NCBI RefSeq assembly: GCF_000376565.1
Contig: NZ_BARG01000074.1
Coordinates: 1 to 63,563 of the forward strand
Source of the DNA: Streptomyces hokutonensis
Lineage (GTDB): Bacteria; Actinomycetota; Actinomycetes; Streptomycetales; Streptomycetaceae
Direction of reading: 5' to 3'
Length of the DNA stretch: 63,563 bases
Positions 31,218-38,583 of the stretch are shown in pieces (position 1 is the first letter of the stretch; each line of letters starts with the position of its first letter). The notes under the pieces are model-generated. The model did not search any database and was not told the DNA's origin. It worked only from the letters and a program-made list of their open reading frames with translations. Both the position numbers and the translations under genes were made by a program.

Positions 31218-31273
31218 TGGCGGAGGATACGAGATTCGAACTCGTGAGGGGTTGCCCCCAACACGCTTTCCAA
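31218..31273 (-). other. 3' fragment of tRNA-Ser(GGA), probable attachment site of an integrated element
   Basis: The minus strand reads from TTGGAAA (an anticodon loop with GGA) through the anticodon 3' arm GCGTG, a serine variable arm (TTGGGGGCAACCCC), the T arm GAGTTCGAATCTC and the acceptor half ATCCTCCGCCA with encoded CCA. The matching 5' half (acceptor GGAGGAT, D arm, CGC side of the anticodon stem) is absent upstream. A duplicated tRNA 3' half that starts in the anticodon loop is the usual footprint of a tyrosine-recombinase integration. No intact copy and no integrase is present in the window. Confidence 0.8.
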
Positions 31274-31390
31274 CTGTGGTGGTGGGGTCGTGGCGCTCGT
31301 GCAAGGGCGTTCACCTGCGTTCAAGGTCGGCTAGCCGCCGAGATGGTTTGACCCCTTGGCTCCCTCTGAACGGCGGTGAACGTGGCTGAA

Positions 31391-31410
31391 TGAGACGGAA
31401 ACTGAGACGG
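31391..31410. repeat. Short direct repeats next to the att-like site
   Basis: TGAGACGG occurs twice (31391-31398 and 31403-31410) about 120 bp from the tRNA fragment. The stretch 31274-31522 has no gene. It also contains GTGAACG at 31375 facing CGTTCAC near 31303, as expected of integrase arm sites, but this is only suggestive. Confidence 0.35.
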
Positions 31411-31522
31411 GCCCGGGTGTCGGCACCGTAGGGTCTCGGAAATCACCATCAAGTTCGGACCGGCCTACGCCGTCAGGGAGTGACCATGCCCAGTGGCCTG
31501 GAGCTACAAGCTTCGGGCCTCA

Positions 31523-32080
31523 TCATGAACCGCTCATGCGTTGTCGATGCGGTCGCAATGTGGCCTTGCGGAAGTTGGGCGTGGAACTGGGGAAGGATGC
31601 CGGAAAGAAGGGGACCCTGATCTCCGTTGTCAAAACATCGACGAGAAAGGCGGCGATACCGCCGTCGTAGTGGTGCCACCGGTAGCCACGGGGCTCGTTG
31701 ATGGCCAGGGGCCATGTGTCCGGGGATGCTGTCGGTTCTCGGACCCAGTAGATGCGGTCCCCGTTGTCCGAGCCGCCGACTGGGACGAGCATCTCTTCCG
31801 CTGCGGGCAGTTCGCCGCCGGCCCGCAGCATGGAGCTCAGATTCACCAGGGCGCGACTAATCTGGTTCTGAAGATCGGCGGTGGGGACTGCCGACATCGG
31901 CTGCCAGAGTCCGAGGAACGAGTCGAACGACCCTAGCGGATAGTGGGCCATCAATTCCCTGTAGTCGCCTGGAAGGATGTACCCGAGCTGGGACTCCAGG
32001 AACTCCCACTCCACCACTTGCGGTGAAGCATCGGGCGGACACATTCGTAGAAGTCGTTCAACTGGTGACATGACTGTCAT
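31523..32080 (-). CDS. SMI1/KNR4 (SUKH)-like protein, possible immunity protein
   Basis: The protein has 185 residues and is soluble. The pattern LESQLGYILPGDYRELMAHY followed by GSFDSFLGLWQP is the beginning of the SUKH fold, in which residues around LPxDYR and the acidic strand are conserved; GDRIYWVREPTASPDTWPLA and GIAAFLVDVLTTEI form the later strands. SUKH proteins often neutralise polymorphic toxins, but no toxin gene is nearby. The ATG at 32080 follows AGGAG. It lies in the accessory region next to the tRNA att-like site. Confidence 0.68.
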   Translation of the reverse strand: MTVMSPVERLLRMCPPDASPQVVEWEFLESQLGYILPGDYRELMAHYPLGSFDSFLGLWQPMSAVPTADLQNQISRALVNLSSMLRAGGELPAAEEMLVPVGGSDNGDRIYWVREPTASPDTWPLAINEPRGYRWHHYDGGIAAFLVDVLTTEIRVPFFPASFPSSTPNFRKATLRPHRQRMSGS

Positions 32081-32336
32081 TCCACTCCTAGCGACACCGG
32101 GTAAGTCTGCCTGGGGGATGCCCTGGCATTGTCTGTAGTGGCGAGTCAAGGTGTACCTGCTGCCGCATGTCACCAGTTTGGAAGATCGCGTATGCGGAGC
32201 GGGGCCGACCTGCCGAGACCTTGACCTGCCGGTTCTCGGGTCGCTCGTCGGCGTTCCCCGCTACTCCCCGCCGGTCGCCGCTCGATCGGGCACGCGGAGG
32301 ACACGGAGACGGGCCTTCGACTCGCTGCCGCGCGAT

Positions 32337-32804
32337 CTACGGCTCACCGCACTCGGGGACGCACATCATGCGGTGAGCCGGCACGACAGGTTCGCTCGGT
32401 AGCGGATCGATTCCACGGACCCGTACGGCCACGATATCCGTGGGGACAGGGGATCGGTCCGGAACCCTCGTCAAACGCCACCTGAAGGCCGCTGGGACGT
32501 CTTTCGCGGGCAACTCCACCATTGCGAGGCTGACCCACCGATCGTAGGTGGTCGGGTACACGCGAACCAAAGCACCGCATTCCGGGCAGCGTGGCGGCTC
32601 GATCTAAGTCACGTCGTCCGGGTCGGGGTTCGGTCTGGGCGGGGCTGTGGCTCCATCGGCTTCGGCCATCTCGTTGGCGTAGGTGTTCCAGCACCTCTCG
32701 CAGTAGCTCGCCATGAGACCGAACCGTCCGCGCTCACGCACGCTGGGGCTGCTCTCCCCGCAGCGATGGCATGCCAGCTGGTCACGATCCCGAATCGCCC
32801 CCAT
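32337..32804 (-). pseudogene. DUF6083-like zinc-ribbon gene interrupted by an in-frame TAG
   Basis: Two open frames lie head to tail in the same frame, separated only by a TAG codon at 32604-32606. The first (66 residues) has two Cys pairs (CHRCGESSPSVRERGR and CERCWNTYANEM), a small zinc ribbon. The second continues without a start right after the stop with PRCPECGALVRVYPTTYDRW, the hallmark of DUF6083, and ends VVPAHRMMCVPECGEP. Read through, the protein would have about 155 residues and a normal layout. Either the gene has died by a point mutation, or the stop is bypassed. Both halves could also be made separately, though the second half lacks a good start. Confidence 0.72.
32340..32380 (-). 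terminator. Hairpin overlapping the end of the DUF6083 gene
   Basis: The 12-bp arms CGGCTCACCGCA and its complement are separated by 17 bases. The distal arm overlaps the last codons of the frame ending at 32337, so it may act as a terminator or as an RNA stability element. Confidence 0.5.
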
Positions 32805-32896
32805 GTGTTCGAGTGTGAGCGAATCTGACCGGATCTCAGTAGGGCGTGAATTGGCCTAATTCGGCGGCGACGTGCGCGAGCGACGATCCGAACGTG

Positions 32897-32930
32897 CTGA
32901 AGGGCCTCGACTGGAGCCGAGGCCCTTCAG
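32897..32930. terminator. Intergenic terminator hairpin
   Basis: The 13-bp arms CTGAAGGGCCTCG and its complement enclose eight bases, followed on the plus strand by TTGTTG. No plus-strand gene ends here, so it is likely left over from a lost gene or ends transcripts that enter the region. Confidence 0.65.
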
Positions 32931-33123
32931 TTGTTGCCCCTCGATGCGAACTACGGGCGGGGCGGTCACTGAGGTCTGTCAGGCACGTCAGTCGGCTGCT
33001 TGGGCTGGGTGACGGCCGTTCAGAGGCGCGGAGGTTGCTGTACTTCGCTGCTGTACGGCACCCCTAAATCGTCCGCCTGGACGGGACAGCATTGACGGCT
33101 GACGCTTGCGCGATCATGAGCAC

Positions 33124-33330
33124 ATGGAATCGTGGACGATCAAACACTTCTCCCAGGCCAACCCGGAGGGAACCGGGCAGGATGACGTGCCTGCGCTGCT
33201 CCGTAGAGTCGCAGACTCCATCGAAGACCTTGGCTTGGTCGAGGTTCAGGATCTCGTCATACATACGGAGATCACCGCAGACGGCTACCGGCCAAGTCTT
33301 ACGGTCTACTACCACGACGCCGAAGACTGA
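33124..33330 (+). CDS. Small actinobacterial protein of unknown function
   Basis: The protein has 68 residues and is acidic and soluble. It opens with MESWTIKHFSQANPEGTGQD, has a helix DVPALLRRVADSIEDLGLVE, and a closing strand pair with SLTVYYHDAED. The composition and codon use are those of a real Streptomyces gene. Upstream in-frame codons exist, but the ATG at 33124 gives the most protein-like start. Similar short proteins are found in accessory regions of Streptomyces; no function is known. Confidence 0.62.
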   Translation: MESWTIKHFSQANPEGTGQDDVPALLRRVADSIEDLGLVEVQDLVIHTEITADGYRPSLTVYYHDAED

Positions 33331-33677
33331 TCCGGGCTGTACACGGACGCTTTGCGCTTGGTCCGCTTCCTTATCAGGTCGATCCCAGGGGATTGGAGTT
33401 CTCGGTCGACCGGCCGTGGTCCGCGAGGGATCGTCCGCCGGGGTTCGGCGCTGACCGCCCGTGTATGGGGCTGTTGGTGTCAGGCGTGGGTGTCAGGAAA
33501 CGGGCGGACTTGACAAGTTCGCCGTCGCCGCTTGAACGGTCGCATGCCCCAGACTCTGTGGCTGCCCGGTGTTCCCCGTGGCTTACCGCTCGGTCGGGCA
33601 CGGCTGGGGTACGGGGGCTGATCCGTAGCTCTACACAGATCGGTCTCATCAGCCAGTCAAGGCGGGTTCCGCTGCAC
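33331..33677. other. Intergenic region without recognisable gene
   Basis: These 347 bases contain frames on both strands, but none has a ribosome binding site or protein-like composition. Third-position GC bias is weak. It is probably decayed DNA of the accessory segment. Confidence 0.5.
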
Positions 33678-33875
33678 TCAGGGCTGCTTAGGCGGCAACG
33701 ACTTATCTGGCGTCGAGGAACTATTCGCCGTCCCCTTGTAGCACCCGTAAAAACAGCCGTAGGCAAACAGCGCCAGCACCGCGGCCGAGGGCGCGTAGGT
33801 GAGGCCCATGCCGAACAGGCAGGCCAAAGACAGGCTGCTCAACACAAAGCCGAGCAGGCCCAAGAACACCCTCAA
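33678..33875 (-). CDS. Small membrane protein
   Basis: The protein has 65 residues with two hydrophobic helices (VFLGLLGFVLSSLSLACLF and AAVLALFAYGCFYGCYKG) and a hydrophilic tail (TANSSSTPDKSLPPKQP). A TTG start at 33875 is chosen because AAGGAG lies seven bases upstream and the frame upstream of it runs into the long inverted repeat. Function is unknown. It lies alone in the decayed accessory region, and the call rests on hydrophobicity and the ribosome binding site only. Confidence 0.5.
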   Translation of the reverse strand: MRVFLGLLGFVLSSLSLACLFGMGLTYAPSAAVLALFAYGCFYGCYKGTANSSSTPDKSLPPKQP

Positions 33876-33978
33876 CAGTTCGCTCCTTCCGGCCAGCGCG
33901 AGGGTAGCGCTGGCCTGGGGCGGGCGGAAGACCCAAGAGAGCGGATCAGAACCCTGAACCTGCCCACCCACCTCCCCC

Positions 33979-34130
33979 AGCTCCCATCCCGTCCGCCGTC
34001 GACCCACACACCGTGGAGCGGGCGTGGTTCCTGGCGTCCAGGTGGAGCGCGCCACTGTACGAACGACCTGGACGCCAGGGGCCGCGTCTGCTCGGCTCTG
34101 CCTGGGTCGACGGCGGACGGGATGGGAGCT
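33979..34130. repeat. Long nested inverted repeat (152 bp)
   Basis: The outer arms 33979-34006 and 34103-34130 are perfect 28-bp complements. Inner arms 34030-34043 and 34066-34079 are perfect 14-bp complements (CCTGGCGTCCAGGT). The segments between outer and inner arms are only partly complementary, and the centre is 22 bases. The two 76-bp halves are thus an imperfect inverted duplication. The element could form a cruciform or a long RNA hairpin. It covers no gene; 33876-33978 also holds no gene. Confidence 0.88.
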
Positions 34131-34402
34131 CCCCGCGCACGCCACTACGAGCCCGCGGTCGGGAACGGCGCCCCCTCCATCCCGGTGCCGGCCGATCCCC
34201 CGCCGGAGGCATCGTCGTGACCGTGGGCCGCTCTATGCGGTGATCGACTCATGGCTTCCGGCCCTGTCCACATGTGGGCGCGCGTCGGCGTCGGCCGCGC
34301 CGAGCGGGCCGAAGGCAGGAGCGCGGGCGGGGCCAGAGCCGGGAAGCGCGCCCGGCGGAGCGGAGCGCAGCCGGGGCTTGAACCAGTAGAGAAAGTTGTA
34401 AC
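34131..34402. other. Gene-free purine-rich stretch
   Basis: No protein-like frame is visible. From about 34300 to 34380 the plus strand is a GC-rich series of GCGGG/GCGAG-like words, of the kind often seen next to plasmid or integrative-element genes. It could be a remnant of a mobile element or the untranslated region downstream of the gene ending at 34403. Confidence 0.4.
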
Positions 34403-34846
34403 TCAGTCGGGCGCGTGAGGCTGTTGCGCTTTCGTGGCTGGGGGCTGCCCGGCCTGGGCCGGTGCTTGCTGCTGATCTCCGTGGTCGGAGGCTCGGAACT
34501 CGTCCAGGAGGTCGAAGAACATCTCAAGGGCGGGCTGGCCGGCCTGCTCCGAAGCGCGCTCGATCTCCACTGCCCAGCCCAGGGCGCTGGGGTATGCCAT
34601 GCCCAGCTTTTCCCCCACCCAGCGAGCGAACGGTCCCAGGCTTCCGGTGGAGAGGTCGGAGTTCTCATCGATGCCGTGAACGCTCAGGGCGGCCTGGTAT
34701 CCGAACAGCATGGATTCCAGGTGCAGTAGCGAGTGGCCCCGCACCCACATGCCCGGACGCAGCCTCACTTCCTCCAGGAAGTCGTACACATCTGTCAGTT
34801 CCCCCAGTTGCCTGGGAGCCCTCCCGGCCTTCCTTGCTCCTGCCAT
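34403..34846 (-). CDS. Uncharacterised accessory protein
   Basis: The protein has 147 residues. The segment VYDFLEEVRLRPGMWVRGHS followed by LLHLESMLFGYQAALSVHGI resembles a family of small actinobacterial proteins with the pattern RPGMW..G..L..LE..L.GY. A Gln/Ala/Pro-rich tail (DQQQAPAQAGQPPATKAQQP) ends the chain. There is no signal or membrane segment. It may belong to a toxin-immunity or mobile-element cargo set, but nothing confirms this. The ATG at 34846 has only a weak GGG before it. Confidence 0.6.
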   Translation of the reverse strand: MAGARKAGRAPRQLGELTDVYDFLEEVRLRPGMWVRGHSLLHLESMLFGYQAALSVHGIDENSDLSTGSLGPFARWVGEKLGMAYPSALGWAVEIERASEQAGQPALEMFFDLLDEFRASDHGDQQQAPAQAGQPPATKAQQPHAPD

Positions 34847-35041
34847 GCGGGGACCCTAGTCGGGGTGGCAACGTGGCCGCACAGGACTATCCGCTTAGGC
34901 GGGCTTGAAGTCGTGGGCGCACGCTGGGAGTTCGAAGTCTTGGCGGTGTGCAAGCGGCAGGTAGATCACCGGTCTGAACCGCTCCAGGTCTGATGGAGGC
35001 TCCGGACTGCCCCGAGTTGGGTGGAGTCGAGTTGCTTGGTT

Positions 35042-35276
35042 TCAGGCTACTGGCGGGGTACGGAGTTCGTACTCCACCGGACTGAGCATGCCCAGTGCGG
35101 AGTGCCTGCGCTGTCGGTTGTGGAAGATTTCCAGGTATTCGAAGAGTGCGGTGGACAGCTCCACCCGGGTGCGCCACCGTCTGCGGTTGAGCAGCTCGAC
35201 CTGGACGCGGGCCCAGAAGGACTCCATCAGAACCGGGGCATACCACACGGGGCTGACCGCCTCGCGATGCGGCTGC
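35042..35276 (-). pseudogene. IS3-family transposase OrfB remnant (C-terminal part)
   Basis: The frame ends with ESFWARVQVELLNRRRWRTR, then VELSTALFEYLEIFHNRQRR and HSALGMLSPVEYEL. This is the last part of the rve_3 integrase core of IS3-type transposases, including the catalytic-Glu region before ESFW in only degraded form. The upstream two thirds are missing, and the sequence changes to the lipoprotein gene near 35277. No terminal inverted repeats were found. It is a scar of an insertion in the accessory segment. Confidence 0.8.
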
Positions 35277-36047
35277 TCAAGCAGGGCTGACCGGTGCGCT
35301 GGCGCTGGCGATGAGCTGCTCGGCGGCGGGCAGGAAGACCTTGAGGTCGGCCTGGTCCTTCCCTTCGATCCCGACGGCGAACAGATGGCTCCTGCCTCCG
35401 TACCTGACGTCGGCCAGGTACAGCCGTAGCACCGCAGGTTCGGCAAGGCCGTAGATGTTGTCGCCGGCATTCGGCCAGGTCAGGAAGTCCGCGCAGGCCC
35501 GTGCCGGGCAGTCGGAGGCTTCGTTCACCGCCTTGCTGGAGATCTCGATGTCGACCAGCTTCGCCGGGAGAGCGCCGGTACCGATAGTGCCGCTCTTGGG
35601 TTCGGAGACGTGCAGGTTGGGACGGCCTTTGAGCCAGGTCAGCAGGCCTGATGTGGTCCTGGGTACTCCGGCGGCGCGTTTCCGGTTTTTGCCTACCGGG
35701 ATGATGTCGGACCAGAACAGGACCCGGTGCGTGTCCCAGTAGCCCTCCGGTGCCACGGAGAACTCGACGGGCTGGTCCTCATGGCTCTCCCACCGTCCCT
35801 TGAAGGTCACCTTCAGCTGTCCGTTGAAGAAGTGTGTCGTCCGGTGCGGGCCCGCTTGCAGGGTTCCGGGATCAGAGAGCCCGGAGAGGCACGCGGGTGC
35901 GCAGCCCGGGATTCCCGCCGATGCCGTGGTCGTCGGGGTCCTGGATGGACTACCCGAGCCACCGGCTTCCCCTGAACCGCTGCTGCTGCACCCGCTGACG
36001 AGTGCCGCGGACAGCAGGACCGTAAAGAGTCCGACGACGGATTTCAT
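35277..36047 (-). CDS. Putative lipoprotein
   Basis: The protein has 256 residues. The signal MKSVVGLFTVLLSAALVSGC ends in the lipobox VSGC at residue 20. A Ser/Gly/Thr linker leads to a globular domain with TTHFFNGQLKVTFKGRWESH, HRVLFWSDIIPVGKNRKRAA and EASDCPARACADFLTWPNAG (two Cys, possible disulfide), followed by LFAVGIEGKDQADLKVFLPA. No family is recognised. The ATG at 36047 is preceded by GGGGAG. The end abuts the IS3 remnant, so the C-terminus may have been altered by that insertion. Confidence 0.75.
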   Translation of the reverse strand: MKSVVGLFTVLLSAALVSGCSSSGSGEAGGSGSPSRTPTTTASAGIPGCAPACLSGLSDPGTLQAGPHRTTHFFNGQLKVTFKGRWESHEDQPVEFSVAPEGYWDTHRVLFWSDIIPVGKNRKRAAGVPRTTSGLLTWLKGRPNLHVSEPKSGTIGTGALPAKLVDIEISSKAVNEASDCPARACADFLTWPNAGDNIYGLAEPAVLRLYLADVRYGGRSHLFAVGIEGKDQADLKVFLPAAEQLIASASAPVSPA

Positions 36048-36434
36048 GACGGACTCCCCTTGTCCGGCGGCCAGGTCGGCCCAAATCCTCCCAGAGGTCG
36101 TGAAGGACGTGAAGGAGCACGGGAAGGGCACATCTATGGGTATCGGCCCGCATGGCGCGCTCATCCCGGCTTGCGGGCTCCCTGTGCCCTGCAACTTCAA
36201 GACGGACGAGGCTCGATGGGAAACCATGCGGTGTGGTCGTTGAGCCAGGTGATGACCGCTCTGCCCATCAACAGGGCTAGCGGCAGGAAGAGTTGCTGGT
36301 CTGACGGTCCATGTGATGCGTGTGGTGACGTGGGTGACGGACACCGCCCACGGTTCCCTGTGCGAGGGGGATCGAGGAGGAGATCCGGGCTCGGATGCCT
36401 ACCGACTCCCCGCGACTTGAGTACGGTTCGCGTC
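36048..36434. other. Intergenic region between divergent genes
   Basis: These 387 bases hold no convincing gene. A 92-codon frame on the minus strand (36197-36475) lacks a ribosome binding site and family likeness. The bases before 36435 (GAGTACGGTTCGCGTC) could be a -10 region for a leaderless transcript of the next gene. Confidence 0.45.
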
Positions 36435-36716
36435 ATGAGTGGGGGACCGTGGACCGGCAACGATCGCGAGCACAATGACGCTTGTCATGAGCGTTGGTTG
36501 CCGGTGCGGAACAGGGTCACGGACCGGCCGGGGTATCGGGACGACTGGTACGACGCGCAGTGCGGTGGTTGTCGGTTCTGGGTCGCGCTGGGTGGGGAGT
36601 TAGGGCGGGACTGGGGGGTCTGTACGCGCCCCGGCTCGGTGTTCGACGGGCGGGTCCGGGTCGAGCATGACGGCTGCGAGTTGTTCGCCGGCCGGGAAGA
36701 CGGTTCCTTCGGCTGA
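36435..36716 (+). CDS. DUF3027-like small Cys-containing protein
   Basis: The protein has 93 residues and is soluble. The core WYDAQCGGCRFWVALGGELG followed by RDWGVCTRPGSVFDGRVRVE and HDGCELF matches the C-terminal block of the DUF3027 family, with four Cys that could bind zinc. DUF3027 proteins are found across actinobacteria and their function is not known. No ribosome binding site precedes the ATG, but a -10-like TACGGT lies about ten bases upstream, so a leaderless message is possible. It ends at a shared terminator with the hydrolase gene. Confidence 0.7.
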   Translation: MSGGPWTGNDREHNDACHERWLPVRNRVTDRPGYRDDWYDAQCGGCRFWVALGGELGRDWGVCTRPGSVFDGRVRVEHDGCELFAGREDGSFG

Positions 36717-36761
36717 GTGCGCTGCATGCGCTGAGTTCGGCTGATCGTTGCGTGGAACAGA

Positions 36762-36788
36762 AAGGCCCAGGTCACCGACCTGGGCCTT
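36762..36788. terminator. Bidirectional terminator
   Basis: The 12-bp arms AAGGCCCAGGTC and complement flank the loop ACC, with A residues before and T residues after. It lies between the convergent genes ending at 36716 and 36810, so it can serve both. Confidence 0.88.
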
Positions 36789-36809
36789 GTCCGTGCCGCT
36801 GAAGCCCCC

Positions 36810-37640
36810 TCAGTCCGTCGCCCCCGGCTTCACCACCGTGTCCACGAAGTCGCCGATCGCGCCCAGCGTCGCGCCCAGCTGTTCGATCTGGGGGAAGTGG
36901 GCCGCGTCCGGGATCGGGGCGAAGTGGCCGTTGGGGAAGGAGTCGGCGTAGCCGCGGCCGTACTTGAGGGGGGCTATGCCGTCTTCCTCGCCCCAGACGA
37001 CCAGGACGGGGACCGTTACGCGGTGGAGGCGGGCGCGGAGTTTCGGGTCGTAGGTGAAGTGGTCGCCGCCGTAGACCGCGAGGGTCTTCTGGTTGGCGGC
37101 TGCTGCGGCTCGCTGTTCGTCGGTGAAGGAGGCGAAGTCGGGGCGGAACTCCGGCTTGGCGAAGGAGAGTTGGCTGACGTCGGTCGGGGCCATGGTGCGG
37201 GGGTCCACCACCCGGTTCTCGACCATGTGGGCGTGGATGCCGACCGCGTTCAGGAGGGTCAGGGCGCCGATGCGGCCCTGGTTGTCGCGCAGGGCCATCT
37301 CCGCGGCGATCCAGCCGCCGACGGAGTTGCCGATGACCATGACGTCCTTGAGGTCCAGCGTGTCGAGCAGGTCCAGGTAGGCGACGGCCAGGTCGGCGAC
37401 GGTGTCGAAGCGGTCCGGGCGGGCGGTGCCGTCGAAGCCGGGGTGGGTCGGGGTGACGACGTAGACGTGTTCGGAGAGGGCGTTCGAGATGCCGGCGACC
37501 GTGCGGGGGCCGGCGCCGCCGTGCAGGACCAGGACGCCGGTGCCCTCGGTGTTCTCGCCGAACTCCTGGATGGTGACGGTGAGTCCGCCGGGGAGGGCGA
37601 CGGTGCGGGAGGGGGCGGGGGACGTGGCGGAGGTGGGCAT
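36810..37640 (-). CDS. Alpha/beta hydrolase
   Basis: The protein has 276 residues. The first beta strand region GTGVLVLHGGAGPRTVAGIS gives the oxyanion HGG motif, the nucleophile elbow is GNSVGGW with Ser, VVWGEEDGIAPLKYG supplies the acid, and PDAAHFPQIEQ the catalytic His. This is a plain serine hydrolase of the epoxide hydrolase/esterase fold; the substrate is unknown. There is no signal peptide. The ATG at 37640 is preceded by AAAAGGACTCACG. A longer frame to 37742 would place translation over two palindromes that probably belong to the promoter. Confidence 0.88.
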   Translation of the reverse strand: MPTSATSPAPSRTVALPGGLTVTIQEFGENTEGTGVLVLHGGAGPRTVAGISNALSEHVYVVTPTHPGFDGTARPDRFDTVADLAVAYLDLLDTLDLKDVMVIGNSVGGWIAAEMALRDNQGRIGALTLLNAVGIHAHMVENRVVDPRTMAPTDVSQLSFAKPEFRPDFASFTDEQRAAAAANQKTLAVYGGDHFTYDPKLRARLHRVTVPVLVVWGEEDGIAPLKYGRGYADSFPNGHFAPIPDAAHFPQIEQLGATLGAIGDFVDTVVKPGATD

Positions 37641-37684
37641 CGTGAGTCCTTTTCGCTTGGCTCGCCTGGGCTTTGGCGCTTGCT

Positions 37685-37751
37685 GAGAGCTGGCTCTCGT
37701 GAAGGTAGGGGGTTCGCTCTCTTTATGCAAGTCCACTCTCACGATGAGAGT
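37685..37751. promoter_or_regulatory. Promoter region with two palindromes
   Basis: GAGAGC-TG-GCTCTC (37685-37698) and ACTCTCA-CGA-TGAGAGT (37735-37751) lie 45-110 bp upstream of the hydrolase start and share the half-site GAGAGY. They look like binding sites for a dimeric regulator not encoded next door. Confidence 0.5.
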
Positions 37752-37785
37752 TGGGTGTGCCGGGGAAGGTAGCCGCGCTGCTGGG

Positions 37786-38430
37786 TTACAAGGTGGTCAG
37801 CAGGTCGTCGAGGGGCGCGGGAGTGCGGTCGGGGGTGAGGGCCTCGACCAGGACCCGGCCGTAGTGGATCTTGCGGCCCGACGTCGTGCCGAAGAAGCGT
37901 CTCAACTGCTGCTGGATGGAGCGGCCTTGCTGGGCGGGCTGGTTCAGGAAGGTGCGGAGGGGGCGCAAGTCGCCCTCCGCGTCGATGAGTTCGGTGACGC
38001 GGGTCGGGCCCAGTGCGCGGATCAGTTCGTCCTCCAGGTCCGCCGCGCAGACGAAGACGGTCTGGTGCGGTGCGCCCACGCTGTCGAAAGCCCGGGTGTA
38101 GTAGGGGTGTTCGCGTTCGTCGCACAGGCCGGTGAGGCGTAGGCCAAGGCCGGATGGGGATGGGCCCAGGAGGCGGGCGTAGCGGCCTACGTTCATCGCG
38201 CCGCCCATCGACAGGACGCAGACTCCCTCGGCGGGCAGGTCCCGGCCGCGGGCGGTGGCCAGTGCGTCCACGGCTGCTACGTCACTGGGGCCTTCGAGCA
38301 GTACGGCGACCCGGACGCCGAGTTCCGCTGCCGACTCGCGTGCCGCGTCACCGGGGTCACCGGCCGCCGCCCACACCGCGACCGCCTCCCGGAACCGCTC
38401 CATTTCCCCCGTGCTCACCATGTCGACCAT
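37786..38430 (-). CDS. Stand-alone TOPRIM-domain protein, OLD-nuclease-like
   Basis: The protein has 214 residues. The TOPRIM core is VRVAVLLEGPSDVAAVDALA, with the conserved Glu, then VCVLSMGGAMNVGRYARLLG (Gly-Gly turn) and LTGLCDEREHPYYTRAF as the acidic strand. The second half (TRVTELIDAEGDLRPLRTFL, RSIQQQLRRFFGTTSGRKI) is helical. It resembles the nuclease part of OLD-family proteins, but the ABC-type ATPase half that normally precedes it is absent from the gene and its neighbours. It could be a nuclease, or act with an ATPase encoded elsewhere. The start at 38430 is one of two close ATG codons (the other at 38421). Confidence 0.82.
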   Translation of the reverse strand: MVDMVSTGEMERFREAVAVWAAAGDPGDAARESAAELGVRVAVLLEGPSDVAAVDALATARGRDLPAEGVCVLSMGGAMNVGRYARLLGPSPSGLGLRLTGLCDEREHPYYTRAFDSVGAPHQTVFVCAADLEDELIRALGPTRVTELIDAEGDLRPLRTFLNQPAQQGRSIQQQLRRFFGTTSGRKIHYGRVLVEALTPDRTPAPLDDLLTTL

Positions 38431-38583
38431 GAGACGAGTCTCCGCTCCTCCCCGGCCGATCCGGTAAGGATTTTTCGCCGGGCAGGGGAGCAACCAGCCG
38501 CGCAGGCCCCCGCGTTACGCGTCCGGCAGCGACTCCGTGAGGTGTTCCCAGGCCGGCCCCGGACCACTCGCCCGGGCTCAGAC

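Noticed and set aside
31218..31330. Complete tRNA-Ser gene
   Set aside because: The 5' acceptor arm GGAGGAT, D arm and 5' side of the anticodon stem are missing. Only the 3' part from the anticodon loop is present.
33393..34220. 275-codon plus-strand frame over the inverted-repeat region
   Set aside because: It crosses the nested palindrome, lacks a ribosome binding site and shows no protein-like pattern.
36197..36475. 92-codon minus-strand frame in the 36.0-36.4 kb gap
   Set aside because: No ribosome binding site, no family likeness, and it overlaps the DUF3027-like gene and its probable promoter.
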